64,000 nt of DNA from Linum tenue (Eukaryota > Streptophyta > Magnoliopsida > Malpighiales > Linaceae): NCBI GenBank assembly GCA_946122785.1, contig CAMGYJ010000004.1:58598679-58662678 (forward strand), given 5' to 3'. Position 1 is the first letter of the stretch; each line of letters opens with the position of its first letter. Below the pieces are notes generated by a model. That model had not been told where the DNA came from, did no database searches, and saw only the letters and a program-made list of their open reading frames with translations. A program made the position numbers and the translations under genes. Below are positions 34,201-45,514 of the stretch, piece after piece.

Positions 34201-37200
34201 GTCTAACTTCTTAGTTTTGCATTGTTGATTATCACTATTGTTTGTGCTCTTACACATGTAACATCGGGTACTTTATTGAGAGTGGTGGTTCTCTTACTGC
34301 AACAACTGGATTGTTTGGATCTGTATTAATCTCTCGGGGTTTGTCACAGCATTCTGGTTCTGTCTGTTTAGCATGACTGGATCTGTGATGAGCAAACCGT
34401 TGTGTCACTCAGGAATTGGATAACTTTACACAAGTCTTTCATCCTTTTAACTTGAAAGTATGTTACTTTAACCAAGAAGTTTGCCTTACACCAAATGGAG
34501 GGAGTACCTTGCCTATCCCACTTGCATATGAAGTATCAAGCTGTTTTGGCACTTCATTAAGTTGTTCATCTGGCCTGTGAGTTAGGAAGCCACCCTGAGA
34601 GGAGGCTACTTAATTTCAGGTTACAGCTGGCCTGGGAGTTCCGATGTTCTTAACGCAGTCTTAATCCTTCATGCCCTCTGTGATGTTGTTATGAGTCCAA
34701 CGGATAGATATGATGAAATATATAGCAAGAGCTTTTTCCAAAGTGTGTGAAGAGTTCAAAATATTTAATACTTAAAGACAAGTGCAGGTTGATTTTTAGA
34801 GAAATGTGGAATGTAGTGTTTAGTTTCTGGTTGTCAATTCTAATGAATTAATGCTTTGAAATGTTCAATATTTTACAGTGATGATTCTGATTTTGCTTTC
34901 ACTAGGTGTAGAGGAACTGGAATTTGTAGTTTGTGACCCAGATTGGTTCGGAAGGTGGCAACAGATCACATCTTTGAATGAGAAATACATGAGTCTTTGG
35001 AGAGCTGTTCATGAGTATGTTCTTTCTAACCTTTATAATGATGCTTATACATACAGTTGGCCTGGATCTGAGTTGTTCCCAGTTGCACTTTATTGGAAAA
35101 TATGTTTTTCTCTGTGTGCTTTTGATGCTCAGTGAATCACACGCCCATTAATACTGATTTTGGACATGTTATATTCAGCCTGCTGTTACTGTGACGTTTT
35201 GTACGAAGGCCCTTCCTACTTGTTAATAATATCTTCCTCGAAAATGGATCTCTTTTTAGTTTCTTTCAGAACCTTGGATATACCGTTATACTGATTACTT
35301 CAATTAAGTCTGCTTGAGGCTGGAGCATAAATGGTTTATAAACTCGAAGGATGTTAGCTGGCTAGCTTCTGTTTCTTTTTCTCCATTTATCGTTGCATTA
35401 ATGAGGATTTGAGTTCTCTCTAGGTCCTTTCCTTTTGTATCCTCATAAATTTCATACCTTTTGATTAACTTCCTTGTAGTACTGAAGATGGAAGCGTCGA
35501 CCCACTTCAAAGAAAGCCACACTTCCCAAAGTAAGTTGTAGATACTGCTTTCTCTTCACTATTGGCTCAACTGTAACCATCCGTTGGAGTCGGTGCCCAT
35601 TACCTCATTAAACTTTCATGCTTTTGCTCTGCCTTTGTTAGCATTAATGCTAATCTTATTTCACTGTACAAGTTGACCTCCTGTAATTTTTTTGTCTTAT
35701 GCGATTCATTTCTTATAACTCGGTGGTTTTGGTATTGGGATGAAGTGCCCGGAGCTCATTTGTCTGTTCAAGCGTTTGCTGAGTTTCATTTCTCTACTCT
35801 AGTGAGCTATGTTAGCTGTTATAGAGGAATCTATTAGTTCACATTTTTTAGTCTTTCTTATCGCCTTCTTATTAGAGCTGGAAACTGTGCAGCTTTGAGA
35901 GGGCTTTTGAAGATGTAATCTATCCAGAAGGGGATTGTGATGCAGTTTCTATCAACAAGAGAGATGTTGCTCTTCTGGAGCCAGAGACGTTCATTAATGA
36001 TACAATTATCGACTTTTACATCCAGTAAGTTTATCCGGATTCAAGTTCAGCTTCCTATGGCATAACTAACACATAACTGGGAATCTTCTTTTTTTCTTCT
36101 TCAAACGTTTGCTTTTATTCTCCAATAGTGGAAATGTATGCCTAGGTTGTGTTTTTTATATTATCCTTTAATTCCTTGGAATAAGTTTTGCTTTAATTCT
36201 GTCGTCCCTCTTAACTCAATCAGTTATCAAGCTCTTATGTCTATTACTGATGTGTAGGTACTTGAAGAACCAAATTCCTTCGGAAGAAAAGCATAAATTC
36301 CATTTTTTCAATAGTTTTTTCTTCCGGAAGCTTGCTGATCTTGACAAAGATCCCTCTAGTGCTCTCGATGGTCGAGCTGCATTCTTGCGAGTTCTTAAGT
36401 GGACAAGGAAGGTTGATCTCTTTGGCAAAGACTACGTTTTCATTCCTGTTAATTTTGGGTAAGGACAGTCATAAACGTTTTTTTTAAATCCTTCTGTGGG
36501 GGGTGGGGGTGGGGATTTTAAGGTTACTGTATTTGACCGTGCTGATGCATATTTTTTTCTTTTCATTAACTGGCTAGTCTTCACTGGAGTTTGCTTGTAA
36601 TATGCCATCCTGGTGAAGTGGCGAGCTTCAAAGGTTAGTTCTTGATATTTCTGACGTCTACATGCACTTGAACTAGATTCTTAGTCTTATCTGTCTTACA
36701 TTTCAGAGGAAGACGTGGAGAAGTCCCTCAGAGTACCATGTATTTTGCATATGGATTCCATCAAAGGGACTCATGCTGGTCTAAAAAATCTTGTTCAAAG
36801 GTATCATGGATTCTTAGCCTTTTTCTGTTGCTTTTGGTTAGAAGTTCATTGTTCGTTGATGGATGCATGAATTTTGTATTTTTTCCCCGATTACAGTTAT
36901 TTGTGGGAAGAGTTTAAACAGAGACATAAAGATGCATCAGAAGATGTATCTTCCAAGTTTATGAATTTGCGGTTTGTCCCTCTCGAGGTACTGCCTGCTC
37001 CTAACTGTAGCTGTCTAAAAGTCACTACTGTTGAATTCCACAAATAAATGTATGTGTTATTTATTCTCCTAATGCATTTCCTGTGTATGCCACTGAACCC
37101 AAAAGTCACTATTGTTGTTTCTAAGGACAATGGCCATAAGGATGTTTTCTTAGAAAAGAAAACAAATTTCCCAATTTATGTTAATTGGCAGCTCAACATA

Positions 37201-39537
37201 GCAATCTGTTAAATGCTCTTATAGAGAAAATGAACTTTCTGATACTTGGGGTGTTCTCAGATGCCGTGTTTAGCTTTACATTGTTGTGCGGATACTGTCC
37301 TTTCTTTCTGTTCTCCATTCCACTGAGGTGAAAGGGCCATTCATATTTTGACGAAAAATTTGGAGCAGGCAGTACGTTATTGTTCTCATATTGTGTACCT
37401 TCTTGCAGCTGCCTCAGCAGGAAAATTCATTTGATTGTGGACTTTTCCTGCTTCACTACTTGGAATTGTTTCTATCGGAAGCTCCTGTGAATTTCAACCT
37501 CTTCAGCATAAACAAGTTCTCCAAATTCGTAAGTGAATTTATTTTCCGCATGGCTAAAAGTTATGGTTATTGTTTCCACTTAGATTTATTGGATTGGGGG
37601 TTCAAGATAGGTAACTAGGAATGATAAAGGCGAATCATGGTTTTAGGCTTTTAGCAACTTAACAGTGTCACGTTTGAGAAAGCTGGCACATAGGTTTGCC
37701 CAGATTTCGAATGTGCATGTCTCGGAATGACACCTATTTCTCCTTCTGTTGGCCCTGAAAATAATATTGATCTACCTTTGTTACCTGTAGTATCCCTGAT
37801 TTCTACTTGTGGCAATGTCGATCTGATGGTCAGTCAATAGTGTGCAACTTATTTTTCTCTTCTATTAATGTGAAACAGCTGAGTGGAGACTGGTTTCACC
37901 CTGCTGAAGCATCGCTTAAACGCACTCTAATTCAGAAACTGATTGCTGAGCTCTTGGAAAATCGTGACAAGGAAGGTATTTCTTCGGGTGGCGTTGGTGG
38001 TAAAGCACAAACTATTTTTCCAGACGACGGGAAAGAATCGGGAGTTGAGTTTGTGGCAAGGAATTTCCCTCCTACAGTAGGTGGTCATGGGAATTCATCA
38101 AGTTTTCCTGGTGGCCAGGGGATTGAGATGACCATTTTAGAAACATCATCTTCTGTGAGGAACTCTGAATGTATTGTTGGTGACCCGAATTTGGTGCTGA
38201 GGGAACTTTTTCAACCTGAAGTTGCAGCCGCAGGATCGTTACATGCTCAGTGTTCATCCTTTGAACCGTCATCATCTTATTACCATCTCAATGAGGACGT
38301 GGAACCTATGGAGGTATTCCCATTTCCCTCCATTGCTGTAAGGTGATTTATATTTGGTGGGTACTCATGCATGAAATTCTTATTTCACTTGAATGCATCG
38401 GAAAGTCACTTCTGATATCATTTTCAGCTCTTGTGGTGGTCTTTCTTTTATTCTTTTTTCTGGCCAAGGGAAGGACATTCATAAGATAGAGAATCTTGAA
38501 AGAGCTGCACTGAACTTCTCTTGTTACCATAGTGTATTATATGTTGTAGCTGAGTTTGATTCTGCACCAATATTGATCGCTTAACGAATGGTTTGGTCTA
38601 TTGGCAGGTTGATCCAGACAATGAGTTTATGGATTTCCCGTCCGGGGAAGAAGCTGTTTTCTCTAACTCTTTCTCATACCAAGGATTTACTGTTGGTGAT
38701 TCCTCCCGGAAACCCAGAATTACCATGAGGGAAGATGCAGAAGATTCATCGCCAGCTGAAACCTTACATTCGGACTCTGAATCTGATGATTCTTCTTCAG
38801 ATGTTGGGATCATTGAAAACTCTCCCCTGACCACCAATGGCTATGAGGCATGCAAGGAGGAGAACATCGACCCGGAAACATCTTCTGCTTCTACTTGTTC
38901 GTTGGATGATGATAACAACAATGAGTGTCTGACAGATAGCCATGCTGATTCAATGTCTGCTGACATCATGTTGGAAACTTGTGCCACGAACTGTACAACA
39001 ACCAATATGGCTTGCGATTCCAAGGAGAATCATGGAGAGAACAGGAGCATAAGTATGACAATACAACTGCAACACGAGAGCAGGACGTTGTTGGATCAGA
39101 AGGAAGAGGCTGTTGGTGATGGTCTAACCTCACCACTCCATGACAGTGATGCACATTTACAATCAGCATCAAATGGCAATCTGCTTGAAATCAACATACC
39201 AGAAATAAAGGCAGCAGAGGAAGAGCCTGGAATTGTGGACGAGAAATCCCCAAAAGGGAGCTTAGAATTGGGCTCAAATGGCACTTTGCCAGAAACTGAG
39301 GTTGCACAATTTGAGGCAGTCGAGGAAGAAGATCGCGGAATAGTGGATGAGAAAGCCGCAGAAGGGAATTCAGCATCACACTTGAAAAGGAATGTGGCAG
39401 AAATAGTGGGAGCTGCTGAGGCAGAAGCAGGATTAGCAGAGGAGAATCCTTCGAAAAGGCTTCGGCTGTTGGAAGACGAGGCTCTCAACAGGACACCTCG
39501 AGAAGGAAGGTCTCCGGAGGCGGTGGTTGATTTATAG
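31245..39537 (+). CDS. ULP2-type SUMO protease (SPF1/SPF2-like, peptidase C48)
   Basis: Exons: 31245-31377, 32808-33016, 33139-33226, 33316-33365, 33813-34037, 34127-34193, 34906-35014, 35480-35530, 35878-36024, 36258-36458, 36578-36633, 36707-36800, 36897-36987, 37409-37528, 37879-38313, 38608-39537; all phases agree, giving about 1001 aa. Residues 1-45 carry the FEFGEEDELAE...KFKNP motif of plant SPF-type proteases. The catalytic domain (about 312-575) shows LLEPETFINDTIIDFYI, FVPVNFG-like VFIPVNFGLHWSLLV, LHMDSI and PQQENSFDCGLFLLHY. Predicted catalytic residues are His429, Asp462, Gln511 and Cys517, all present. The family removes SUMO from nuclear proteins. The long C-terminal tail (exons 15-16) is acidic, Ser-rich and probably disordered, with KRLRLLEDE near the end. 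Confidence 0.92.
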
Positions 39538-40536
39538 AAACCTTGTGGGGTGCAATTCTTTGGGGGTTGAGGGGGAGTGTGCAATGTATAGGGTTGAATA
39601 GAGCTTCCAGTTTCTGTGAATATCAGAAAAATCGCAGTAGGGGGATTGTGTTAATTTTAGTGGGGATTACGGGCCTTCTGATCATCTAAGATTAGACAGA
39701 TAAGTTGATATCACGTAGAAGAATCCTTTTCTAGGAACTTGCCAGGTGACCATACTTCCACAAGAACTTGTGCAGCTATTGTTTGATGTTTTCATCCTGC
39801 CTGGTGGATGGTAGTTATTAGTTAATTTGCTGAAAGCTTGTCCTATCAAACTTTTCAATCATCGCGACGTTTGCTAGGCCGTATTGGCCAGTTCGATTTG
39901 GAAAAATTGGTTATCGGAGTCTAACTCGGTTTTGGATTTTATAGTTATGTACTACTAAATTACGGTTTAGCTACAAAATATCCTACTAGTATTTTTTATG
40001 AATACGCTACTACTTATAAGGACAATTCTTGAGAAAAAAGTACAACTTGTTAGTTGTTAGCGTTTCCCATCCCAAAATATTGCGTTTTTGGTTATCAAGA
40101 AAATAATTTGTTGGTAGGTCAGTTAGAGTTGGAGCGTCAAAAGAGTGAATGTTTAATAATAAAAAAAGATTAATGAACTTAGAGATGCAAATGTTTAATA
40201 ATAAAAAAAGATTAATGAACTTAGAGATGCAATGCGTTAGTGTGTTTCTCATCCTATCACTAACGTGTTCTTTTTATGTGGTTATGTGCAGATAAGCATC
40301 TGACTTATAAATGTTAATGATTCGACTCACGCTTTGGGATGTGTCATTATGAAAGAAGTTTAGATGTTGACTTCATCTCTCCAATATGCTTCATTTCATT
40401 TCGCACCGCATAAATACAATAACATTGACCATATGGTAACTAAACAAGTGGTTCAAATTATTTCTTTTAATCCGCATGGTGCTATTATTATTCTAATAAT
40501 ATTGGTCTGGAAAAAAAAAACATAACCAATTTCTCG
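39538..40536. other. 3' flank of the SUMO protease gene and non-genic spacer
   Basis: Probable 3'-UTR to about 39850, then AT-rich spacer. It contains a 42-bp tandem duplication at 40149-40232. No gene is visible. Confidence 0.4.
40149..40232. repeat. 42-bp direct tandem duplication
   Basis: The unit beginning ATGTTTAATAATAAAAAAAG at 40149 is repeated without change from 40191. Confidence 0.9.
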
Positions 40537-41979
40537 GGATTTTTTCAGAAATAGCACTGTTTATTTTTTTTTTTCCAAAAACAGCACCAAACTCCGAAAA
40601 ATTTCAAAAATAGCAACCTTTCCCAAAAACCGCCACCCGGGGGCGCGTTTTTCGATGAAAACCGCACTGGTAGGGGGCGGTTTTGCAAACCGCACCCCCA
40701 CCATGCGGTTTGTTTGCAGACCGCACCATCACCATGTCGTTTGTTTGCAGACCGCACCCCCACCATGCGGTCTGTTTTTTTTTATTTTTTATTTTTTGAA
40801 AAATCCTAACCTAGGTGGAAACTTCAAACGAACATATCTTTGTGTTCGGGTATCCGATCGCCGCGATTTTTTTTTTATTATGCATAAATTTTTGAGATCT
40901 TGCAAGCCGAAGACTGCCAAAGGTGGTTTGGTCTCGCTTTCGTCCCAAAAAATGTCATTTGCTACCCCGAACGAGCTTATTTCCGATTTCGTCAAACTTT
41001 GGACAACCATAACTTTGTACTCCAAAATCCAAACGACATGATTTTTTATTTTTTGCATAAATTTTTAAGGAATACAACTTTTATCATAGACATAGTTTCG
41101 AAATGTACGTGGATTGCTGAAAAGGGAAGGTAAGCTATTCCCAAAATCTTGTATATCCAAAAATAATTCCTGTTTTGAAAATTCATTCCTAGTAAAAATT
41201 GTAGTCCTTAAAAAGTTATGCGAAATGAAAAAAAATCTTGATGTTAAGATTTTGGAGCTCAATAACTTTAAGCAACCATAACTTTGTGCTCCAAAATCTG
41301 AACGTCGTGATTTTTTTTTTCATTTCGCATAACTTCTTAAGTACTACAATTTTTACTAGGAATGAATTTTCAAAACGGGAATTATTTTTGGATATACAGG
41401 ATTTTGGGAATAGCTTACCTTCCCTTTTCAGCAATCCACGTACATTTCGAAACTATGTCTATGATAAAAGTTGTATTCCTTAAAAATTTATGCGAAAAAA
41501 AAATCATGTCGTTTGGATTTTGGAGTACAAAGTTATGGTTGTCCAAAGTTTGACGAAATCGGAAATAAGCTCGTTCGGGGTAGCAAACGACATTTTTTGG
41601 GACGAAGGCGAGACCAAACCACCTTCGGCAGTCTTTGACTTGCAAGATCTCAAAAAGTTATGCAGAATAAAAAAAAAATCGCGACGATCGGATACCCGAA
41701 CACAAAGATATGTTCGTTTGAAGTTTCCACCTAGATTATGATTTTTCAAAAAAAAAAAAAGGCTGACCGCATGGTGGGGGTGCGGCTGCAAACAAACCAC
41801 ATGGTGGGGTGCGGTTTGCAAAACCGCCCCCTACCAGTGCGGTTTTCATCGAAAAGCGTGCCCCGGTTGGCGGTTTTTGTCTAACCCGCTGGTACGGATG
41901 TCGATTTTTGGAATTTTTTGGAGTTGGGTGCTATTTTTGGAATTGTTTTTAAAAACCGTGCTATTTATGTAAAAATTCC
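40537..41979. mobile_element. Large foldback (palindromic) element, 1443 bp, 10-bp target duplication
   Basis: The left arm (40537-41258) and right arm (41288-41979) are inverted copies of each other around a 29-nt spacer. The termini GGATTTTTTCAGAAATAGCAC and GTGCTATTTATGTAAAAATTCC are inverse. Subterminal blocks repeat GCGGTTTTGCAAACCGCACC words. Identical 10-bp repeats CAATTTCTCG flank it at 40527-40536 and 41980-41989. The size fits a Mutator-like foldback. The two arms give near-identical open frames (40789-41058 minus, 41490-41741 plus), but no known transposase. The right end lies 136 bp before the start codon at 42116. Confidence 0.88.
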
Positions 41980-42115
41980 CAATTTCTCGTTGATCTGCGC
42001 TCAAACAGTGCAGAAAACGCACCACTTCATAATCCCACTTCCGCAGCTGGCCTAATTAATCGGAAGTAGCAACTCCAAGAAAATCCAGCATTCGACGGCG
42101 GCGGCGACGAAGAAG

Positions 42116-44685
42116 ATGACGATGAAGCAATGGCTGTTCCACCACCAGAATCAGTCTCAGAGGATGGCATTCGCTGGCGTTTTCGCCATTCTTCTCCCAA
42201 TTTTCTTCCCCCATCTCTTCCGTCCCCTCGGCCGAGCCTCGCCGTCTCTATTCTCTGTGATCCCTTCGATCCATCCCTCGTGTTTCATTTCCCCCTCTTC
42301 AAATCTCATCTTTATGATGTTCATTTCTCACATTCCCTGGTTCTCCGATTGATTGTTTTTTCTTTGCAGGAATGGGTTGCTCCGAGACCAAGGCACTTGC
42401 CTCTGCTAAAAGCTGCTTCGAATCGTCACATTGTAAGTAGGTGCCTGTTCTTCCCATCCTCCATGATCCTCTGTATTTTAGCATTCTTCGCTCGGTTTTC
42501 TATCAATTTTGGTGAAAGTAGCTGCATTTGGTACTGTAGCCCATTAGACAACAGTCTGAGCTTTGGGCTCCTTTGCCTGACCAAGGATGGAAAGCTTGTA
42601 ATGAACCAACTACTGTCTCTTGTAAGTTATCAGTCTTCAGAATCCAAGCATTGTTTTTGGCCTTATTTCATATGGGTGTTTGAGAAACTTTTGTTCGTGC
42701 TATAACGTACAACATGGTTTCAATTGTTGAAGCATTACCTGCACATTCACAAGGGTATATACAAGTCTTCCTGGATGGAGGGTTAAACCAGCAAAGAATG
42801 GGAGTAAGTACCTGAGAATCGCAAAACAATTAAGTTCCCACGTTTCATTTTGGTGCAAATTATCTTTGCTTCTTCCTCTCTTTGTGATTCTTCTTGTTTG
42901 TCTGTGTCTTTTGGCTGTCAAAAAAGGTATGTGATGCTGTTGCAGTTGCTATGATACTCAATGCAACACTTGTTGTTCCGCATCTTGATTTGAACCCTGT
43001 TTGGCAAGATTCAAGGTACTTGTACTAGGTAAAACCTCCTTTTCGATGTTGTCTGGTTGGGAGTCTTTGTACATTGAGAGGGAAAAGTTACGCTTTTGTT
43101 GCAGTTCATTCAGCGACATATTTGATGTGGATCATTTTATCAATGTTCTGAGTAATGAAGTCAAAATAGTTAAAGAACCACCCAGAGAGTATGCTTGGAG
43201 CACTAGAGAGTACTATGCGACAGGTATACGACCTACCCGAATTAAAACAGCTCCTGTCCATGCTTCTGCTCAGTGGTATCAAGAAAATGTCTTGCCTGTA
43301 CTTCAGAGGTGGGTAGGTAACCCCTATGGTTTAGTTTCTGGACCCAACATTGTACATATCTTATGAAGCATATCTATTTGTCAAAACAGGTAGATAACTG
43401 CACTCAAGAGATTACTTTTTGGCTCTTTGCTTGGCAGCTATGGAATAGTGGCAATTGCCCCCTTTTCTCATCGCTTGGCCTTTGATCAACTGCCTACTCA
43501 CCTCCAGCGGCTGAGATGTAAAGTGAACTTTGAAGCACTAGCATTTGTTCGTGATGTCAAAGTGTTAGGAGACTTGATTGTTAATCGTCTTCGCAATACC
43601 CATCACCAAGCCTTGGGATCAGAGTTGAGGGAAAACATTGATGGTTCTGGACATGAAGGCTCAGGAAAATATGTAGTATTACATCTTCGATTCGATAAAG
43701 TACAGTTTTCAGCTCCTCTCCAAATGTTTGACACGTTTCTTGGTCAATTTTGATGAGTTCACTTTTCGAGTTTGTTATCTGGTAGTTGTAGTAGTTTTGA
43801 ACATTAGAACAATCTGTGTTCATCTGGATTCTCTCTTAGTAGTTGATCTCCTTGATATTTCTTACACATGCAGGATATGGCTGCTCACTCAGCCTGTGAC
43901 TTTGGTGGAGGTAAAACTGAAAAGCTTGCTCTGGCAAAGTACCGACAAGTGCTTTGGCAGGGAAGAGTGTTGAACTCTCAGTTCACAGACAATGAGTTAA
44001 GGAGTCAAGGGCGTTGTCCATTAACACCTGAAGAGATTGGGCTGCTTCTGGCAGCTTTAGGCTTCAGCAACAATACTCGCCTCTATCTCGCATCCCACAA
44101 GGTTTTTCTTGAAACCTGTTGATACATAACATTATAGTAACCGTGTCCCTCTTAAAATAATCTATTTCTTCAAGGTCTATGGTGGAGAAGCAAGGATTGC
44201 TACGTTGAAGCAGTTATTCCCTCTGATGGAAGATAAGAAGACTCTTGCTTCGGCAGATGAACTGGCTAAGGTTGAAGGGAAAGCTTCTCTATTAGCTGCA
44301 GTTGATTATTATGTCAGCTTGAAGAGCGACATATTCATATCTGCTTCACCTGGAAACATGCACAATGCATTGGTACTGCTGCTGGTCTCTCTTCTTATAC
44401 CAGAAAATAACTGCTACTTCTTTTCTTCTTCTTGTGTTAACAACGAACCCGTGCTATTTTTGTCTGCATGATCAGGTGGGACACAGAGCCTATTTGAATT
44501 CGAAGACCATAAGGCCAAACATGGTGCTGTTAGGGCCATTGTTCCTGAACAAGAGCATGGTTTGGCCAGACTTTGAAGCTGCAGTTCTCAACGGTCACAG
44601 AAATAGACAGGGCCAGATTAGGCTGAGAAAGGAGAAGCAATCCATTTTCACCTATCCTGCACCTGATTGTATGTGTAAATCATAA
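42116..44685 (+). CDS. O-fucosyltransferase family protein (plant GT65-like, PF10250 type)
   Basis: Exons: 42116-42256, 42370-42440, 42548-42621, 42733-42803, 42927-43015, 43105-43308, 43438-43699, 43874-44101, 44175-44372, 44476-44685; 515 aa. Residues about 17-35 form a hydrophobic signal anchor after a short basic N-terminus, a type II Golgi topology. Family blocks: FLDGGLNQQR (108-117), LNATLVVPHLD, DIFDVDHFI, YATGIRPTRIKTAPVHASA, IAPFSHRLAFD, VVLHLRFDKDMAAHSACDF (299 onward), CPLTPEEIGLLLAALGF, LYLASHKVYGGEARIATL, DIFISASPGNMHNAL, and a C-terminal RLRKEKQSIFTYPAPDCMC. Members transfer deoxysugars to glycans or proteins; the acceptor here is unknown. The exon 2 donor is set by phase (GTGCCT); a stronger GTAAGT lies 8 bp earlier. 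Confidence 0.9.
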
Positions 44686-44714
44686 CTTGCACGATTTGTT
44701 GTTTGAAAAAAAAA

Positions 44715-45127
44715 GTTTGTTAGATCAATGAGGCCCTTCGATCCGACATCATGCTTTCTGGCTTCTGCAACTTGTATATTCATGCAACTGCAGCCTGCAG
44801 TTCTGTCATTGACGGCCGTTTGTTAGATCATTGAGGCCCTTCGATCCGACATCATGCTTTCTGGCTTCTGCAACTTGTATATTCATGCAACTGCAGCCTG
44901 CAGTTCTGTCATTGACGGCCGTTTGTTAGATCAATGAGGCCCTTCGATCCGACATCATGCTTTCTGGCTTCTGCAACTTGTATATTCATGCAACTGCAGC
45001 CTGCAGTTCTGTCATTGACGGCCGTTTGTTAGATCATTGAGGCCCTTCGATCCGACATCATGCTTTCTGGCTTCTGCAACTTGTATATTCATGCAACTGC
45101 AGCCTGCAGTTGTGTCAGCGACGGCCG
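44715..45127 (+). repeat. Tandem array, 4 x 103 bp, in the likely 3'-UTR
   Basis: Units start at 44715, 44818, 44921 and 45024 with GTTTGTTAGATCA. Units 1 and 3 read ATCAATGAGG, units 2 and 4 ATCATTGAGG, so the array probably arose by doubling a dimer. The last unit ends with changes (TTGTGTCAGCGACGGCCG). Each unit holds TTGTATATTCATGCAAC and the palindromic CTGCAGCCTGCAG. It begins 30 nt after the fucosyltransferase stop, between two convergent genes. Confidence 0.95.
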
Positions 45128-45514
45128 ACGGACGTCAAGTAGCTCACTATTTCGATATATAAATTGACAGATTCACAAGGGTGGCAGTGGCTTAGAAACG
45201 AAGAAACTGGTTCTTGACTTCTTTCTACTAGGAGAGAATACATATGTTTTATAACGCATTAGTTTTGAACTTCTGATCTACTGTACTTGCATTTTCACAT
45301 CTTTCCCCAGAGCTACAGAAAGCTATACACACAGACACGGGCAAAAGGGGAATAGGAAAATAAAATAGGCTCGAATGAACTCCTACACGCCAGGCTTGAA
45401 AAACACAGCTGCCGCATTTCCTGCACAGAAGTTAAATCGACGACGAAAAATAAAACCAATATGCTACATTACTAATCATCTCACTCCCCACTCAATCTGC
45501 CGTCGCCTGAGAAA
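45128..45514. other. Convergent intergenic region
   Basis: Probably the shared 3' ends of the fucosyltransferase (+) and MSL (-) transcripts. No further gene is seen. Confidence 0.4.

Noticed and set aside
39880..39900. Short GGCCGTATTGGCC palindrome as a regulatory site
   Set aside because: A single short palindrome in a gene's 3' flank with no supporting context.
40789..41741. Pair of similar proteins encoded in opposite directions
   Set aside because: They are the two arms of one palindrome; several frames are open in each arm and no domain is recognisable.
44715..45127. CRISPR-like array
   Set aside because: Units are contiguous 103-bp copies with no unique spacers, in plant nuclear DNA.
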